Assembly (NCBI GenBank): GCA_025361325.1
Contig: JANYAL010000383.1
Coordinates: 1-7,238, forward strand
From: Bacteroidota bacterium
GTDB lineage: Bacteria > Bacteroidota > Bacteroidia > Chitinophagales > Chitinophagaceae
Direction: 5' to 3'
DNA: 7,238 nucleotides
Under the pieces are notes generated by a model. That model was not told where the DNA came from and searched no databases. It was given only the letters and a program-made list of their open reading frames with translations. Both the position numbers and the translations under genes were made by a program. Numbering within the stretch: the stretch's first letter is position 1; each line of letters begins with the position of its first letter. Below are positions 6,506 through 7,238 of this stretch, piece by piece.

Positions 6506-7238
6506 AAAAAGAAAGATCGTAGTGTTATTAACCGGTGGTCTGGGTGATTCCCTCTTGTATATACCCTTAATAAAGTCTTTAAAAAGAAAAGAATATGATA
6601 TTACCTGTGTTTTTTATTTAGCTGATAACAGTGATTGCCTTTTTGATGACAGTCTCTGCAACCAAAGGATTCATATACGGAGTAAAGCGGAACTGATATA
6701 TTTCGCACTGATGCACATCAAACAATTCGTTAATTTCTATATTAACCATCTTGGAAAAGGAAAGGTAATATGGTTTGCTGCTACGCTAAGCAGCCGGAGG
6801 ATTACACAAACCGGTGGTAATAAAGAACAGAACAAAAAGTATCATAGGTGGATACCGGTTGAACCGGATCTGACGGATGCAGAACAAAATCTGCATCTTG
6901 TATATAGCCATTCAAACTCGCGAATAATCAAAATGAAAGAATTCCATTTAGAAAGACCACAGAAAGACCGAAGTATTATATCGCATCTCCTAGCAAATGA
7001 AATAACTGATTATTTTGTCTTCCAGGTCTCTGCGGGTAATAATAAAACACCCTATAAGAACTGGCCTATACAAAACTGGATAAAATTAATAATGCACCTG
7101 TGTCATGAATTCCCGAACTGGTATTTCGTAATTGTTGGAGATGCAAATGAAATGGTATATGCCAAAGAATTTGAAGAATTGGGCAGATCCAACTGCAGCA
7201 TATTGATTGGAAAGACAAGTATCAAGGAGGTCTTTAAC
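6486..7238 (+). CDS. Glycosyltransferase family 9 (heptosyltransferase-like), 3' end beyond the window
   Basis: The frame opens at ATG 6486 and stays open for 251 codons to the right edge, so the gene is cut by the window, not broken. The N-terminus VVLLTGGLGDSLLYIPLIKSL has the G-x-G-D (18-21) followed by a P and a helix, typical of the GT-B heptosyltransferase family. The second domain begins with FQVSAGNNKTPYKNWP (179-194), matching the family's hPGxS...K.WP..W pattern with Trp193 and Trp198. It continues with WYFVIVGDANE (212-222) and IGKTSIKEVF (241-250), the 'GkTsL.E' signature before the sugar-nucleotide site. Family members are usually 330-370 residues, so roughly 100 are missing. It probably transfers a heptose or other sugar to a lipopolysaccharide core or surface glycan. 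A run of eight A (6503-6510) lies in codons 6-9. It is divergent from the flippase gene, with 26 bp between starts. Confidence 0.85.
   Translation, partial: MKLLTAKKRKIVVLLTGGLGDSLLYIPLIKSLKRKEYDITCVFYLADNSDCLFDDSLCNQRIHIRSKAELIYFALMHIKQFVNFYINHLGKGKVIWFAATLSSRRITQTGGNKEQNKKYHRWIPVEPDLTDAEQNLHLVYSHSNSRIIKMKEFHLERPQKDRSIISHLLANEITDYFVFQVSAGNNKTPYKNWPIQNWIKLIMHLCHEFPNWYFVIVGDANEMVYAKEFEELGRSNCSILIGKTSIKEVFN

Overview
The window looks like a chromosomal stretch from a Bacteroidota bacterium, most plausibly a Chitinophagaceae-like member of the Sphingobacteriia/Chitinophagia side. The reasons are a long secreted protein built of PKD and Ig-like modules ending in a type B sorting domain of the type IX secretion system (T9SS, CHU_C family), a small single-RRM RNA-binding protein of the kind common in this phylum, AT-rich intergenic DNA with TAnnTTTG-like -7 boxes, and A-rich rather than Shine-Dalgarno-like sequences before start codons. 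The genus cannot be named from the sequence alone.

Layout from left to right: a 96-residue stand-alone glycogen-binding (CBM48/AMPK-beta-like) protein (45-335, +); a 200-bp spacer with an 8-bp inverted repeat and a candidate promoter; a 989-residue T9SS-exported modular adhesin-like protein (538-3507, +); a 355-bp gap without a convincing gene (3508-3862); a 102-residue RRM protein (3863-4171, -); a divergent 147-bp intergenic region; an FkbM-family methyltransferase (4319-5125, +); an oligosaccharide flippase of the Wzx/MOP type (5131-6459, -); and the first 251 codons of a family 9 (heptosyltransferase-like) glycosyltransferase (6486 to the right edge, +), which is cut by the window end.

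The right-hand 2.9 kb is the edge of, or a piece of, a surface glycan locus: a glycosyltransferase adds sugars, an FkbM enzyme probably methylates a sugar, and the flippase moves the lipid-linked glycan across the inner membrane. The three genes alternate strands (+ - +), with 5 bp between the convergent stop codons and 26 bp between the divergent start codons. They therefore cannot be one operon, and transcription of neighbours must overlap. The left half is a mixture of unrelated single genes.

I see no tRNA, rRNA, CRISPR, insertion sequence or phage gene, and no clearly undescribed system. The points most worth a second look are the string of Cys-paired modules in the large secreted protein, the stand-alone glycogen-binding protein with its sugar-contact residues kept, and the tightly packed alternating glycan genes.
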